Origin: Firmicutes bacterium UBA3914
GTDB lineage: Bacteria > Bacillota > Limnochordia > Darwinibacteriales > Darwinibacteriaceae
NCBI GenBank assembly: GCA_002391385.1
Contig: DGEY01000045.1
Span: forward strand, 14,670 to 43,595
Length of the DNA: 28,926 nucleotides
Direction of reading: 5' to 3'
Made by a program: the position numbers and the translations under genes. Every line of letters starts with the position of its first letter. Position 1 is the stretch's first letter. The notes beneath the pieces were generated by a model that was not told the DNA's origin, ran no database searches, and was given only the letters and a program-made list of their open reading frames with translations. This document shows, in pieces, positions 13,581-22,076 of the stretch.

Positions 13581-14450
13581 CTACGCTTGCAGTGCATCTG
13601 CACCGCCCACGATTTCCGCAATTTCCTTGGTGATCTGCGCCTGGCGCATGCGATGGAACGTCTTGTTCAGCTCTTCGATGAGCTCTTCCGCGTTGTCGGT
13701 GGCCTGAGCCATGGCATTCATCCTGGCCGCCATCTCGCTGGCCTTGGCCTCGATGAGCGACTGGTAGATCGCGGCATTGACATACAGCGGGATCAACTCT
13801 TCCAGCACTGCAGTGGCAGAGGGCTCGAAGATGTACACCGGTTCCGGCCCGGAGCTGCCGGAGGCGATCTCGCTTTGGATGGGCAGAACGGGGCGCAGCC
13901 GGACCCGCTGGGTCAGTGTATTGATGAACTGGGTGTATAAAATCGCAACCTGATCAAACATGCCGTGGAGGTAAAAATCTAAAATCACCTGGCCGATATC
14001 CATACCCTGCCTGAACTGGGGCTCGTCCCCCAGCCCCACATACTCGGCCAAAGCGGTGCGGTTCCGGCGGCGGAAATAATCCCGGGCTTTCCTGCCCACG
14101 ATCACCAGCTCCGTGTGGGGATGCTCCTGAAGGAAGGCCTCCGCCCGCCGAATTACGTTGGTGTTGTAGCCCCCCGCCAGCCCCCGGTCAGAGGATAAGA
14201 CCACAAGGCAGTGACGCTCACCGGTTCTGCGCTGTGCAATTTCCGGGAGCTCCACGCCGGACCCCTCCACCGCCTGGAGTACCACCGCCAGGGAGCCGGC
14301 CAGGCGCTCGTAGTACGGGCGGGTGCTGGCCACCCTATCCTGCACCTTGCGCAGTTTGGCCGCGGCGACCATCTCCATGGCCCTGGTGATCTGCTGAGTG
14401 CTGGAGATGCTGGCGATGCGCCGCTTGATCTCCCGACTCGTCCGTGCCAT
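13581..14450 (-). CDS. atpG: ATP synthase F1 gamma subunit
   Basis: 289 residues, standard. N-terminal REIKRRIASISSTQQITRAMEMVAAAKLRK and C-terminal NAMAQATDNAEELIEELNKTFHRMRQAQITKEIAEIVGGA are the two coiled-coil helices that form the rotor shaft; the Rossmann-like middle (LVVLSSDRGLAGGYN) is also present. Gamma transmits torque between the F0 c-ring and the catalytic hexamer. The gene starts 11 nt after atpA behind GGGGG, and atpD follows 20 nt downstream. Confidence 0.97.
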   Translation of the reverse strand: MARTSREIKRRIASISSTQQITRAMEMVAAAKLRKVQDRVASTRPYYERLAGSLAVVLQAVEGSGVELPEIAQRRTGERHCLVVLSSDRGLAGGYNTNVIRRAEAFLQEHPHTELVIVGRKARDYFRRRNRTALAEYVGLGDEPQFRQGMDIGQVILDFYLHGMFDQVAILYTQFINTLTQRVRLRPVLPIQSEIASGSSGPEPVYIFEPSATAVLEELIPLYVNAAIYQSLIEAKASEMAARMNAMAQATDNAEELIEELNKTFHRMRQAQITKEIAEIVGGADALQA

Positions 14451-14461
14451 GCTGCACCCCC

Positions 14462-15970
14462 CTAACTGATGAACTCCTTCTTAAATTCCACAATGGCCTT
14501 TTTCAGTTCTTCCTCGATCGCTTCCGTGAACTTCTTCTCCTGCCTGAGTTTTGCCAAAAGGGCGGGGCGCTCTTTGCGGAGGAACTCCAGCAGCTCCCGC
14601 TCAAAGCGGACCACATCCGCCACGGCAATGCTGTCCAGATAGCCGTTGACCGCAACGTACAGGGATACCGCCTGCTCCTCCACGGGCATGGGCTTATACT
14701 GCTCCTGCTTGAGCACTTCATACATGCGCTCGCCCCTGGCCAAAAGGGCCTGGGTCTGGCGGTCCAGATCCGAGCCGAACTGGGCAAAGGCAGCCAGCTC
14801 CCTGTACTGGGAGAGCTCCAGACGCAGGGTGCCCGCGACCTTGCGCATCATGGGCACCTGCGCGGCCCCGCCCACACGGGATACGGAGCGGCCCACGCTG
14901 ATCGCTGGCCTGATGCCCGCGTAGAACAGATCCGACTCCAAGTAGATCTGCCCGTCGGTGATGGAGATCACGTTGGTGGGGATGTAGGCGGAAATGTCTC
15001 CGGCCTGGGTCTCAATTATGGGCAGCGCCGTCAGGGAGCCGCCCCCCAGCTCGTCGTTGAGCTTGGCAGCCCGCTCCAAAAGGCGGGAGTGGATGTAGAA
15101 AATATCGCCTGGATAGGCTTCCCGCCCGGGGGGCCTGCGCAGAAGCAGGGACATCTCCCGGTAAGCCGCGGCGTGCTTGGAAAGGTCATCGTAGACGATG
15201 AGCACATCTTTCCCCTGGTACATGAACTCCTCGCCCATGGCGCAGCCCGCGTAGGGGGCGATATACAGCAGGGGAGAAGGCTCACTGGCGGTGGCTGAAA
15301 CCACGATGGTGTAATCCATGGCCCCGTGCTTGAGGAAGGTGTCCACCACCGCGGCCACGGTGGAGGCCTTCTGGCCGATGGCCACGTAGATGCAGATCAC
15401 GTCCTGATCCTTCTGGTTCAAGATGGTGTCCACCGCGATGGCGGTTTTGCCGGTCTGGCGGTCGCCGATGATCAGCTCCCTCTGCCCCCTCCCGATGGGG
15501 ACCAGGGAGTCAATGGCCTTCAACCCGGTCTGCAGCGGCTGGTTGACGCTGACCCGGTCCACAACCCCCGGGGCCCTGGTCTCAATGGGCCGCCACTTGT
15601 CGGTCTTGATGGGCCCCTTGCCGTCGATGGGCTGGCCCAGGGGGTTGACCACCCGGCCGATCATGGCTTCGCCCACGGGCACCTGCACCACCCGCTTGGT
15701 GCGCCTTACGGGATCCCCCTCTTTGATATGCTCATAGGGACCCAAAATGACCACGCCGATGTTGTCCTGCTCCAGATTGAGCACCATACCGTAGGTGCCG
15801 CCGGGGAATTCCAGGAGCTCGCCGGCTAGGGCCTTTTCCAATCCATAGACGCGAGCGATTCCGTCCCCCACCATGAGGACGGAACCCAGATCTTCCACCT
15901 GCAGCTCCGTTTCGAATTCCTCGATCTGGCGCCTCAGTATCGCTACGATCTCATCCGGTCTCATTGCCAT
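14462..15970 (-). CDS. atpA: ATP synthase F1 alpha subunit
   Basis: 502 residues. Landmarks: MAMRPDEIVAILRRQIEEF at the N-terminus, the Walker A type motif GDRQTGKT (about 170), IYVAIGQKASTV, and the alpha signature ISVGRSVSRVGGAAQ (about 365). The frame can be extended to a TTG at 15985, but the ATG at 15970 fits the family and has GGGGGA about 8 nt upstream. It begins 15 nt after the wecB stop. In related Firmicutes the genes atpI, atpB, atpE, atpF and atpH lie between these two; here none does. The alpha N-terminus that normally binds delta is present, so a delta subunit is probably encoded elsewhere. Confidence 0.97.
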   Translation of the reverse strand: MAMRPDEIVAILRRQIEEFETELQVEDLGSVLMVGDGIARVYGLEKALAGELLEFPGGTYGMVLNLEQDNIGVVILGPYEHIKEGDPVRRTKRVVQVPVGEAMIGRVVNPLGQPIDGKGPIKTDKWRPIETRAPGVVDRVSVNQPLQTGLKAIDSLVPIGRGQRELIIGDRQTGKTAIAVDTILNQKDQDVICIYVAIGQKASTVAAVVDTFLKHGAMDYTIVVSATASEPSPLLYIAPYAGCAMGEEFMYQGKDVLIVYDDLSKHAAAYREMSLLLRRPPGREAYPGDIFYIHSRLLERAAKLNDELGGGSLTALPIIETQAGDISAYIPTNVISITDGQIYLESDLFYAGIRPAISVGRSVSRVGGAAQVPMMRKVAGTLRLELSQYRELAAFAQFGSDLDRQTQALLARGERMYEVLKQEQYKPMPVEEQAVSLYVAVNGYLDSIAVADVVRFERELLEFLRKERPALLAKLRQEKKFTEAIEEELKKAIVEFKKEFIS

Positions 15971-15985
15971 AGAGCGTTCCCCCAA

Positions 15986-17092
15986 TTACTTATATTTCTC
16001 CTGCAGTATCCCGCAGATCCTCAAGGCCGCCCTCCCATCCCCGTAGGGGTTGGGCGCGGAGGACATGCGCGCGTAGAGTTCCGCATCACTCAAAAGCTCC
16101 AGCACGCCCTGGACAATACTATCTTTCGCGGAACCCACAAGTCTTACCGTCCCGGCTTCCAGGGCCTCGGGCCTTTCCGTGACTTCACGCATGACTAAAA
16201 CAGGTTTATGTAAGGCAGGGGCTTCTTCCTGCAGCCCTCCGGAATCGGTCAAAAGCAGGGTGCACCTGGCCAAAAGGTTGGCGAACTCCTGGTAGCCAGG
16301 GGCATCCACCAAGATGATCTGCTCATCGGCCCCCAGAAGCTCCTCCATCACCGCCTGGATGTCGGGGTTTTTGTGCATGGCCACCACGATCTGCAGATCG
16401 CTGGCCGCGCTGATGGCCAAAAGGGCCTGGCAGATCCCCACCAGGGGCTCTCCCCAGTTCTCCCGGCGGTGGGCGGTGACCACCAGAATGGGCCGGCTGA
16501 AATCGAGGCCCCTCAGTTCAGGCGTTTTGAACTGGTAATCCTCTTCCACCACCGCAAGCAGGGCATCGATCACCGTATTCCCCGTGACAAAAATGCGCTG
16601 GGGGTCCACCCCTTCCCGCCTGAGGTTCTCCGCAGCCCGCTCGGTGGGGGCAAAATACCACGTGGCCAGGACATCAATGAGGCGCCGGTTGGCCTCTTCG
16701 GGAAAGGGGCTCTGCACAGAAGGAGTGCGCAGCCCCGCCTCCACGTGCCCCACGGGGATGCGCTCGTAAAAGGCGGCTAAGGCCGCGGCAAAGGCGGTAT
16801 TGGTATCCCCGTGAACCAAAACCAGATCCGGGCGCCACTCGCGCAAAATCCCTGCCATGCCCCGCAGGGTGCGCTGGGAGATATCCGTTAAGGTCTGCCC
16901 GTGGCTCATGATGTCCAGGTCGTAATCCGGTTCGATACCAAACAGCTCCAGCACCTGGTCCACCATTTCCCGGTGCTGGCCGGTGATGATCACCCTGGTA
17001 TCCCAGTGCCCAACCCCCCGGCAGGCCTTAACCAGGGGGGCCATCTTGATGGCCTCGGGCCTGGTGCCAAAGACCAGCGCCAGCTTAAACAT
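15986..17092 (-). CDS. wecB: UDP-N-acetylglucosamine 2-epimerase (non-hydrolysing)
   Basis: 368 residues, standard for WecB/MnaA. The signature FGTRPEAIKMAPLV opens the protein; QHREMVDQVLELF, VHGDTNTAFAAALAAF, GHVEAGLRT, EEANRRLIDVLATWYFAPT, TAHRRENWG and TDSGGLQEEAPAL follow in order. The enzyme interconverts UDP-GlcNAc and UDP-ManNAc in the cytosol for wall polymers, capsule or O-antigen-like glycans. It overlaps wecA by 8 nt, so both enzymes of lipid-linked GlcNAc/ManNAc synthesis are made together. The C-terminus is intact, ending 15 nt before atpA. Confidence 0.96.
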   Translation of the reverse strand: MFKLALVFGTRPEAIKMAPLVKACRGVGHWDTRVIITGQHREMVDQVLELFGIEPDYDLDIMSHGQTLTDISQRTLRGMAGILREWRPDLVLVHGDTNTAFAAALAAFYERIPVGHVEAGLRTPSVQSPFPEEANRRLIDVLATWYFAPTERAAENLRREGVDPQRIFVTGNTVIDALLAVVEEDYQFKTPELRGLDFSRPILVVTAHRRENWGEPLVGICQALLAISAASDLQIVVAMHKNPDIQAVMEELLGADEQIILVDAPGYQEFANLLARCTLLLTDSGGLQEEAPALHKPVLVMREVTERPEALEAGTVRLVGSAKDSIVQGVLELLSDAELYARMSSAPNPYGDGRAALRICGILQEKYK

Positions 17093-18122
17093 CTTTGTTT
17101 TCTCCCTTATGGGATCCGAAGGGCTGGATCATGCCCACCCGCATGGAACCATACCAGAAGAGGAGGCCCAAAAGCAGGGCCACCAGCCAAGGGGCCCGGG
17201 TTAACTGCGCAGTGAGCACCGCCGCGGTTGCGGAAAGGACGGTGATCAGATAGGCTAGGCCAGCGATCTGCCTCTGGCTGAGGCCCAGATCCAGCAGCCG
17301 GTGGTGGAAATGGGAGCGGTCCGCCTGGTAGACGGGGACTCCGTTCTGCACCCGGCGCACCACCGCGCAGAGGAGATCCGTAACCGGTACTGCCAGAATC
17401 AAAATGGGCACCGCGATGCTGATGGTGGCCGCGCCCTTGAGGGCACCTTCGGTGGAAATGGCCGCCAGGAGAAAGCCCAGCAGCATGGCCCCCCCATCGC
17501 CCAGGTAGAGCTTGGCGGGGTTGAAGTTGTGGGGAAGAAAGCCCAGGGCACTGCCCGCGGTGATCACGGCCATAAGTGCCGCATCAAAGCGCCCCAAAAG
17601 CAGCGCCAAAGTGGCCAGGGCTGCCGCCGCGATGAAGCTGATCCCGGTGGTGAGCCCGTCGATACCGTCGATGAAGTTCATGATATTGACCAAGGTGAGC
17701 ACCCAGAGCATGGTCAGGGGAATGGCCAGCCAGCCGAGGTAGAACATGCCCCCAAAGGGATTGCTGATAAACTCGATGCGGGGGCCCAAGAGCACATAGA
17801 TGAGCACCACGACAAACTGACCCGCGAACTTCACGCCAGCTGAGAGCTGATAGCGGTCATCCACAACGCCAAGGACCAGGATGAAAAATGCCGCGCTGAG
17901 GGTTACGCCCAAGTGGGGAAGGTCCCCCACCAGAGAAGCGGCGGCAAAACCAACGAAGATGGCCAAACCGCCCCCTGTGGGCATGGGCACCCGGTTGATC
18001 CTGCGGGGATTGGGCTCGTCAACCAAACCCCAGCGCAGAGCCACCCGCCGTGCCGCGGGGCTGCAGAGGGCCGTAACCGCTGTGGAAATCAAGAAAGCCA
18101 AGATAAACTGCGCTGCGTTCAT
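17085..18122 (-). CDS. wecA: Undecaprenyl-phosphate GlcNAc-1-phosphate transferase (WecA/TagO family)
   Basis: 345 residues with about ten membrane segments. PNT-family motifs are present: the DD pair in GVVDDRYQLS, NIMNFIDGIDGL, PAKLYLGDGG and the loop DRSHFHHRL. These transferases load a sugar-1-phosphate on undecaprenyl phosphate at the inner face of the cytoplasmic membrane and start teichoic acid, enterobacterial common antigen or O-antigen synthesis. The HFHHRL loop points to GlcNAc-type (WecA/TagO) rather than MraY. In a diderm the product could feed a surface polysaccharide. The ATG overlaps the comEB stop by 4 nt, and wecB overlaps its 3' end. Confidence 0.93.
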   Translation of the reverse strand: MNAAQFILAFLISTAVTALCSPAARRVALRWGLVDEPNPRRINRVPMPTGGGLAIFVGFAAASLVGDLPHLGVTLSAAFFILVLGVVDDRYQLSAGVKFAGQFVVVLIYVLLGPRIEFISNPFGGMFYLGWLAIPLTMLWVLTLVNIMNFIDGIDGLTTGISFIAAAALATLALLLGRFDAALMAVITAGSALGFLPHNFNPAKLYLGDGGAMLLGFLLAAISTEGALKGAATISIAVPILILAVPVTDLLCAVVRRVQNGVPVYQADRSHFHHRLLDLGLSQRQIAGLAYLITVLSATAAVLTAQLTRAPWLVALLLGLLFWYGSMRVGMIQPFGSHKGENKDV

Positions 18123-18580
18123 TCCTTCCCCTCCCCCCCGCTGCGCCTGACAATCTCCAGACCGGCCTCGTTCAGAAGCTCCAAGGCCAGAGCATCGGGG
18201 TAATCGCCCTGGAAGACGACTCTTTTCACACCGGCGTTAATCAACATTTTAACGCACAGGATACAGGGCTGATGAGTGCAGTACAAAGTGGCCCCGGCGG
18301 TGCTCACCCCGTGCAGGGCCGCCTGGATGATGGCGTTCTGCTCCGCGTGAGTGCCCCGGCACATCTCATGCCGTTCGCCCGAGGGTATGTTCAGCTGTTC
18401 CCTCAGGCAGCCCACGTCCAAGCAGTGGGCCACGCCCCGGGGAGCCCCATTGTAACCTGTGGCGATAATATGTTTGTCCCGCACCAGCACAGCACCTACC
18501 TGCCTGCGCAGGCAGGTGGACCGGCTGGAAACCAAGACAGCTATGTCCATGAAATATTGATCCCACGAGGGCCTGCCCAT
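18119..18580 (-). CDS. comEB: dCMP deaminase (ComEB family)
   Basis: 153 residues. Zinc-dependent cytidine/deoxycytidylate deaminase motifs: GTHAEQNAI (zinc His and catalytic Glu) and QPCILCVKMLINAG (two zinc Cys). STCLRRQVGAVLV and GYNGAPRG are typical of dCMP deaminases, which turn dCMP into dUMP for dTTP synthesis. Together with upp and tdk in the same operon it forms a small pyrimidine-salvage set. The name comEB comes from the B. subtilis competence operon and says nothing about competence here. GGGAGG precedes the ATG. A perfect 20-bp palindrome lies inside the coding sequence (18498-18517). Confidence 0.94.
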   Translation of the reverse strand: MGRPSWDQYFMDIAVLVSSRSTCLRRQVGAVLVRDKHIIATGYNGAPRGVAHCLDVGCLREQLNIPSGERHEMCRGTHAEQNAIIQAALHGVSTAGATLYCTHQPCILCVKMLINAGVKRVVFQGDYPDALALELLNEAGLEIVRRSGGEGKE

Positions 18581-18603
18581 CTGCCGCCGCCTCCCCCACC
18601 GGC

Positions 18604-19233
18604 TTATTTCGTACCGAAGAGGCGGTCGCCGGCATCGCCCAGTCCGGGGACGATGTAGCCGTGGTCGTTGAGCCGCTGGTCAATGGCGGCTGTGTAGATA
18701 TTCACATCTGGATGTTCCCTCTGCAGGAACTCAATTCCTTCCGGAGCCGCCACGATGCACATGAACTTGATGGAGGTCACGTTCCTCTCCTTGAGGTACT
18801 TAATCGCAGCGGCCGCGGAACCTCCCGTGGCCAGCATGGGATCGAGCACGATCACCTGGCGCTCCTCCACATCCACGGGCAGCTTGCAGTAGTATTCCAC
18901 AGGCTTGAGCGTGTCCGGATCCCGGTAAACCCCGATGTGCCCCACCTTGGCTGCGGGGATGAGCTTCAAAACACCGCCCACCATCCCCAGGCCCGCCCGG
19001 AGAATGGGCACAATGCCCAGCTGCCGCCCGGCGATCACCTTGCCGGTGGTGCGGCCGATTGGGGTTTCCACTTCCAGGTCCTCTAAAGGCATGTCCCTGG
19101 TTACCTCATAGGCCATGAGCATGGACATCTCTTCCACCAAGTCCCTGAAGTCTTTAGGGCCGGTGGCCTGGTCCCTAATAATGGTTAGTTTGTGCTGTAC
19201 TAAAGGGTGGTCAATAAGGTGCACCGAACTCAT
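18604..19233 (-). CDS. upp: Uracil phosphoribosyltransferase
   Basis: 209 residues, exactly the usual length, when read from the ATG at 19233. An upstream ATG (19248) exists, but its codons contain GGAGATGAT, which is the ribosome binding site for the second ATG. Motifs: HPLVQHKLTIIRD, GIVPILRAGLGMV, the PRPP loop VLDPMLATGGSAAAAI, and the C-terminal uracil site IVPGLGDAGDRLFGTK. The enzyme makes UMP from uracil and PRPP. In B. subtilis upp lies near the ywl cluster and atp genes, as it does here. RpiB, made from the gene just upstream, feeds the pentose phosphate route toward PRPP. Confidence 0.97.
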   Translation of the reverse strand: MSSVHLIDHPLVQHKLTIIRDQATGPKDFRDLVEEMSMLMAYEVTRDMPLEDLEVETPIGRTTGKVIAGRQLGIVPILRAGLGMVGGVLKLIPAAKVGHIGVYRDPDTLKPVEYYCKLPVDVEERQVIVLDPMLATGGSAAAAIKYLKERNVTSIKFMCIVAAPEGIEFLQREHPDVNIYTAAIDQRLNDHGYIVPGLGDAGDRLFGTK

Positions 19234-19260
19234 CTGATCATCTCCCATCTTGGTCTGCCT

Positions 19261-20196
19261 TCAGTCCAATGCGTCGATTTTTTCGACCCTGGTCTTGTGC
19301 CTGCCCCCGACGAAACTGCCGTTCAGGTAGACATCCACTATGTCCAGCATCAAGCCCAGCCCCAACACCCTGGCCCCCAGGCAGAGAATGTTGGCATCGT
19401 TGTGCTCCCTGGCCATGCGGGCCGAGAAGGTATCGTTGCACAGGGCAGCGCGAATGCCCTTGATTTTGTTGGCGGCGATGGACATGCCGATGCCTGTCCC
19501 GCAGATCAGAATCCCGAAAGTGCATTCACCGCTCCTCACTGCCTCAGCCACGGGCTGGGCAATGTCGGGGTAATCGCAAGACTCCTCGGAATCGGTGCCG
19601 AAATCCACCGCTTCCAGCCCCCGGGAGCGCAAATGCTCGATAATCACCTGCTTAGCCTGGAAACCACCATGATCGGAACCCACGGCAATACGCATGTTCT
19701 TTCCTCCTTTACCCATGCTCTGGGCAATGATGGCCTGTACCGCCCGGTCAATCTCCTGGCGGGCCCGGCGGTAGGCCTCTAAGGACTGCCCAAAGGGATC
19801 GGGTATCTCGTATTCTTTCTCCGCTGACTGCTGTGCCTCCTGCCCGGAAGTCAAGATGTCCGCGTACTCCTTGAGCAGAAAAATCTTGCCAGCCTGTTCA
19901 GGAGCGAGCCTCAAAAGCTCCTCCTTGTGGCGCTCCGTCATGGCCAGAACCAGGTCGGCCTCCTCCAAAAGGCGGGGATGGAGCTTGCGGGAGCGGTGCT
20001 CCCGGGCATCGATCCCCAGCTCCGAGAGGGCCTGAAGAGCCTCTTCGGTGGCCGCATCTCCCGTGAAGGCAAAGAGTCCGGCGGAGGTGGCCTCAAGATT
20101 CAGGCCCGCTTCCTTGGCCCTGTGCCTCAACAGGTACTCAGCCATGACGCTGCGGCAGGTATTGCCGGAACAGATGAACAGAATAGATTTCCCCAT
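19261..20196 (-). CDS. Fusion: YwlE-type protein phosphatase (N) and ribose-5-phosphate isomerase B (C)
   Basis: 311 residues in one frame. Residues 1-160 are a low-molecular-weight phosphatase: P-loop CSGNTCRS (Cys9, Arg15) and the acid loop IPDPFG (Asp133). Thr13 in the P-loop is the position that marks YwlE protein-arginine phosphatases, where tyrosine phosphatases have Ile. Residues 168-311 are a full-length RpiB: MRIAVGSDHGGFQAK, YPDIAQPVAEAV, CGTGIGMSIAANK, HNDANILCLGARVLG. RpiB interconverts ribose-5-phosphate and ribulose-5-phosphate. In B. subtilis ywlE and ywlF (rpiB) are neighbouring separate genes. Here the joint encodes GKGGKN and contains AAAGGAGG, 7 nt before the RpiB Met168 codon (19693-19695), so RpiB might also be made alone. 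Fusion by loss of a stop codon is the simplest origin; an assembly error is the alternative. Confidence 0.92.
   Translation of the reverse strand: MGKSILFICSGNTCRSVMAEYLLRHRAKEAGLNLEATSAGLFAFTGDAATEEALQALSELGIDAREHRSRKLHPRLLEEADLVLAMTERHKEELLRLAPEQAGKIFLLKEYADILTSGQEAQQSAEKEYEIPDPFGQSLEAYRRARQEIDRAVQAIIAQSMGKGGKNMRIAVGSDHGGFQAKQVIIEHLRSRGLEAVDFGTDSEESCDYPDIAQPVAEAVRSGECTFGILICGTGIGMSIAANKIKGIRAALCNDTFSARMAREHNDANILCLGARVLGLGLMLDIVDVYLNGSFVGGRHKTRVEKIDALD
19696..19710 (-). promoter_or_regulatory. Internal ribosome binding site for the RpiB part
   Basis: AAAGGAGG lies within the coding sequence of the fusion, with the GGAGG core at 19703-19707 and a 7-nt gap to the ATG at 19695. It is as strong as the site that starts the fusion itself (AAAGGAGG at about 20204). 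It would permit a separate RpiB of 144 residues. Confidence 0.6.
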
Positions 20197-20214
20197 GCTT
20201 CCTCCTTTAACTCC

Positions 20215-21234
20215 CTACGTGCTGATCTCCCGGCCCCGGGCCGCCTTGCGCAGGCGGTTCATGATCGCCAGGCCCAGGTGCCGCTCGCTTACGGCTTCCA
20301 CAAACAGCACCTCCAGCCCCAGATCATCCGCCTGACGGAGCAGGTGGTAGAGCCTGCTGGCCAGACCGGGCAGATCGCCTTCAGGGCCCATGGAAAGAAC
20401 GGTCAGCCCTGGATAGAGCCCCGCCCTTTCTTGCCAGGTCATCACACCAACCTTTTGGCCCTTCCTTAACAAAGCTTCGCTCAGCTCCAGGATTTTTGCG
20501 GCGGCTCCCGGCCCGGAAACCAGGTAGACCTCGGCCTCCGGCGCGTAGTGCTCGTATTTCATCCCCGGCGAAGGGGGTGGCCCCTCCTCCAGGTGCCCGG
20601 GTGCCAAGCTCACTTCCACCAGCTCCTGCAGCTCCTCCAGGGTGACCCCGCCGGGCCTGAGCAGGCGGAAGGGCCTGCGGGTACAGTCCAAAACGGTTGA
20701 TTCCACTCCGAAGCCCGTTTCTCCTCCATCCACCACCGCGGGGATGCGGCCCCCCAGATCCCGGAGCACGTGCTCCGCCCTGGTGGGGCTGGGCTTTCCG
20801 GAAAGATTGGCGCTGGGCGCGGCCAGAGGGAAATTCACCGCCCTCAGCAGGCTCAAAGCCACGGGATGGGCGGGAACCCGCACCGCCACTGTATCCAATC
20901 CTGCAGTCACTTCCCCAGGAACCACTTCATTCTTGGGCAGAACCAGGGTCAAAGGGCCGGGCCAAAAGCGCTCCATGAGCAGGCGGGCTTCCTTAGGGAT
21001 CTCCCGCACCAGCTCTTCCACCTGCTCCCTGCCTGTACAGTGCACGATCAAGGGGTTGTCCTGGGGCCTGCCCTTGGCCGCAAAGATCCTGGCCACCGCC
21101 TCCGGATCCAGGGCGTTGGCACCAAGCCCGTATACGGTTTCAGTGGGGAAGGCCACAACCTGCCCCTCCGCCAAAAGCTGCGCGGCCTTGTCGATTTCCT
21201 CCGGCAGCAGCACCTCGGTCTTCAGCTTTTCCAC
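20215..21234 (-). CDS. ywlC: L-threonylcarbamoyladenylate synthase (Sua5/YwlC)
   Basis: 339 residues. The N-terminal YrdC/Sua5 catalytic domain (about 10-205) has GQVVAFPTETVYGLGANAL, KGRPQDNPLIVH, RVPAHPVALSLL and LAAPSANLSGKPSPT; a linker (about 205-235) leads to the smaller C-terminal Sua5 domain (about 240-335). It makes threonylcarbamoyl-AMP for the t6A37 modification of ANN-decoding tRNAs. The start is GTG, overlapping the prmC 3' end by 13 nt, with a weak ribosome binding site, so translational coupling is likely. The prfA-prmC-ywlC-ywlE-rpiB-upp order is widespread in Firmicutes. Confidence 0.95.
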   Translation of the reverse strand: MEKLKTEVLLPEEIDKAAQLLAEGQVVAFPTETVYGLGANALDPEAVARIFAAKGRPQDNPLIVHCTGREQVEELVREIPKEARLLMERFWPGPLTLVLPKNEVVPGEVTAGLDTVAVRVPAHPVALSLLRAVNFPLAAPSANLSGKPSPTRAEHVLRDLGGRIPAVVDGGETGFGVESTVLDCTRRPFRLLRPGGVTLEELQELVEVSLAPGHLEEGPPPSPGMKYEHYAPEAEVYLVSGPGAAAKILELSEALLRKGQKVGVMTWQERAGLYPGLTVLSMGPEGDLPGLASRLYHLLRQADDLGLEVLFVEAVSERHLGLAIMNRLRKAARGREIST

Positions 21235-22076
21235 TGGAAAACCACCACCCGGTCGCGGCCGCCGTAGTCCTGCACCGTCTGCAGCCAGGTTAAGCCCGCC
21301 TCTTCCCCTAAGGCCCGCACTTCCCGGGCCTGATCCCAGCCGATTTCCAGCACTACAAAACCAGGCTCCTCCAAAAAGGAAGCGGCCTGGCGGAAAATGC
21401 GGCGGTAAAAGTCCAATCCATCGGCGCCGCCATCCAGGGCAACAGCCGGCTCATAGGCTATCTCTGGAGCCAGTTTGCCAAGATCGTCCCGTTTTATGTA
21501 CGGAGGGTTGGAACAGATCACCTGGAAAGTGCCGGACACACGCTGGAAAAGATCGCTCTCCAGGAAGGTGATCTGCCCGGCCACCTCCAGCCGCTGCGCG
21601 TTGGCCCGGGCCACCTCCAGGGCCTCGGGGGAGATGTCCACCGCTGTCACCTGGATATCCGGGTCCTGGCAGGCCAGGGCCACGGCAATGGCCCCGCTGC
21701 CTGTGCCCAGCTCCAAAATGCGGCCAGGACGGCCTGGCTCCAGAAGCTCCAGGACTTTGTCCACCACAAACTCCGTTTCCGGCCGGGGAATGAGCACCGC
21801 CTCATTCACAAGCAGAGGCAGCGAGTAAAACTCCCGCTCCCCGGTGAGGTAGGCCAAAGGGATCCTCTGTCCCCGGCGCCCGATGAGCCTGCGGTAGGCA
21901 TCCACTTCCTGGCTGGTCAGGGGCTTGTCGAAGTTGAGGTAGAGGGACAAGCGGTCCAGCCCCAGAACGTGGCCCAAAAGCAGCTCCGCATCGAGCCGGG
22001 GTGAGCTGCAGCCCTTTTCCTGAAGGTAACCTGCGCTGAGGTTGATCAGTTCGCCGATGGTATACTGCTTAGCCAT
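21222..22076 (-). CDS. prmC: Peptide chain release factor glutamine methyltransferase PrmC
   Basis: 284 residues. An N-terminal helical domain (about 1-75, with DAELLLGHVLGLDRLSLY) precedes a Rossmann methyltransferase domain: SAM-binding ILELGTGSGAIAVALA (about 115-130), the catalytic NPPYIKRDD (about 187) and a C-terminal VVLEIGWDQ. PrmC methylates the GGQ glutamine of RF1 and RF2. It overlaps prfA, the gene of its substrate, by 8 nt. The initiating ATG lies within the last codons of prfA and has no strong ribosome binding site, which fits coupling. Confidence 0.96.
   Translation of the reverse strand: MAKQYTIGELINLSAGYLQEKGCSSPRLDAELLLGHVLGLDRLSLYLNFDKPLTSQEVDAYRRLIGRRGQRIPLAYLTGEREFYSLPLLVNEAVLIPRPETEFVVDKVLELLEPGRPGRILELGTGSGAIAVALACQDPDIQVTAVDISPEALEVARANAQRLEVAGQITFLESDLFQRVSGTFQVICSNPPYIKRDDLGKLAPEIAYEPAVALDGGADGLDFYRRIFRQAASFLEEPGFVVLEIGWDQAREVRALGEEAGLTWLQTVQDYGGRDRVVVFQWKS

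Noticed and set aside
12595..13707. 370-codon plus-strand frame opposite atpD
   Set aside because: It is antisense to the highly conserved beta subunit, rich in His, Gly and Arg, and has no sign of being a protein.
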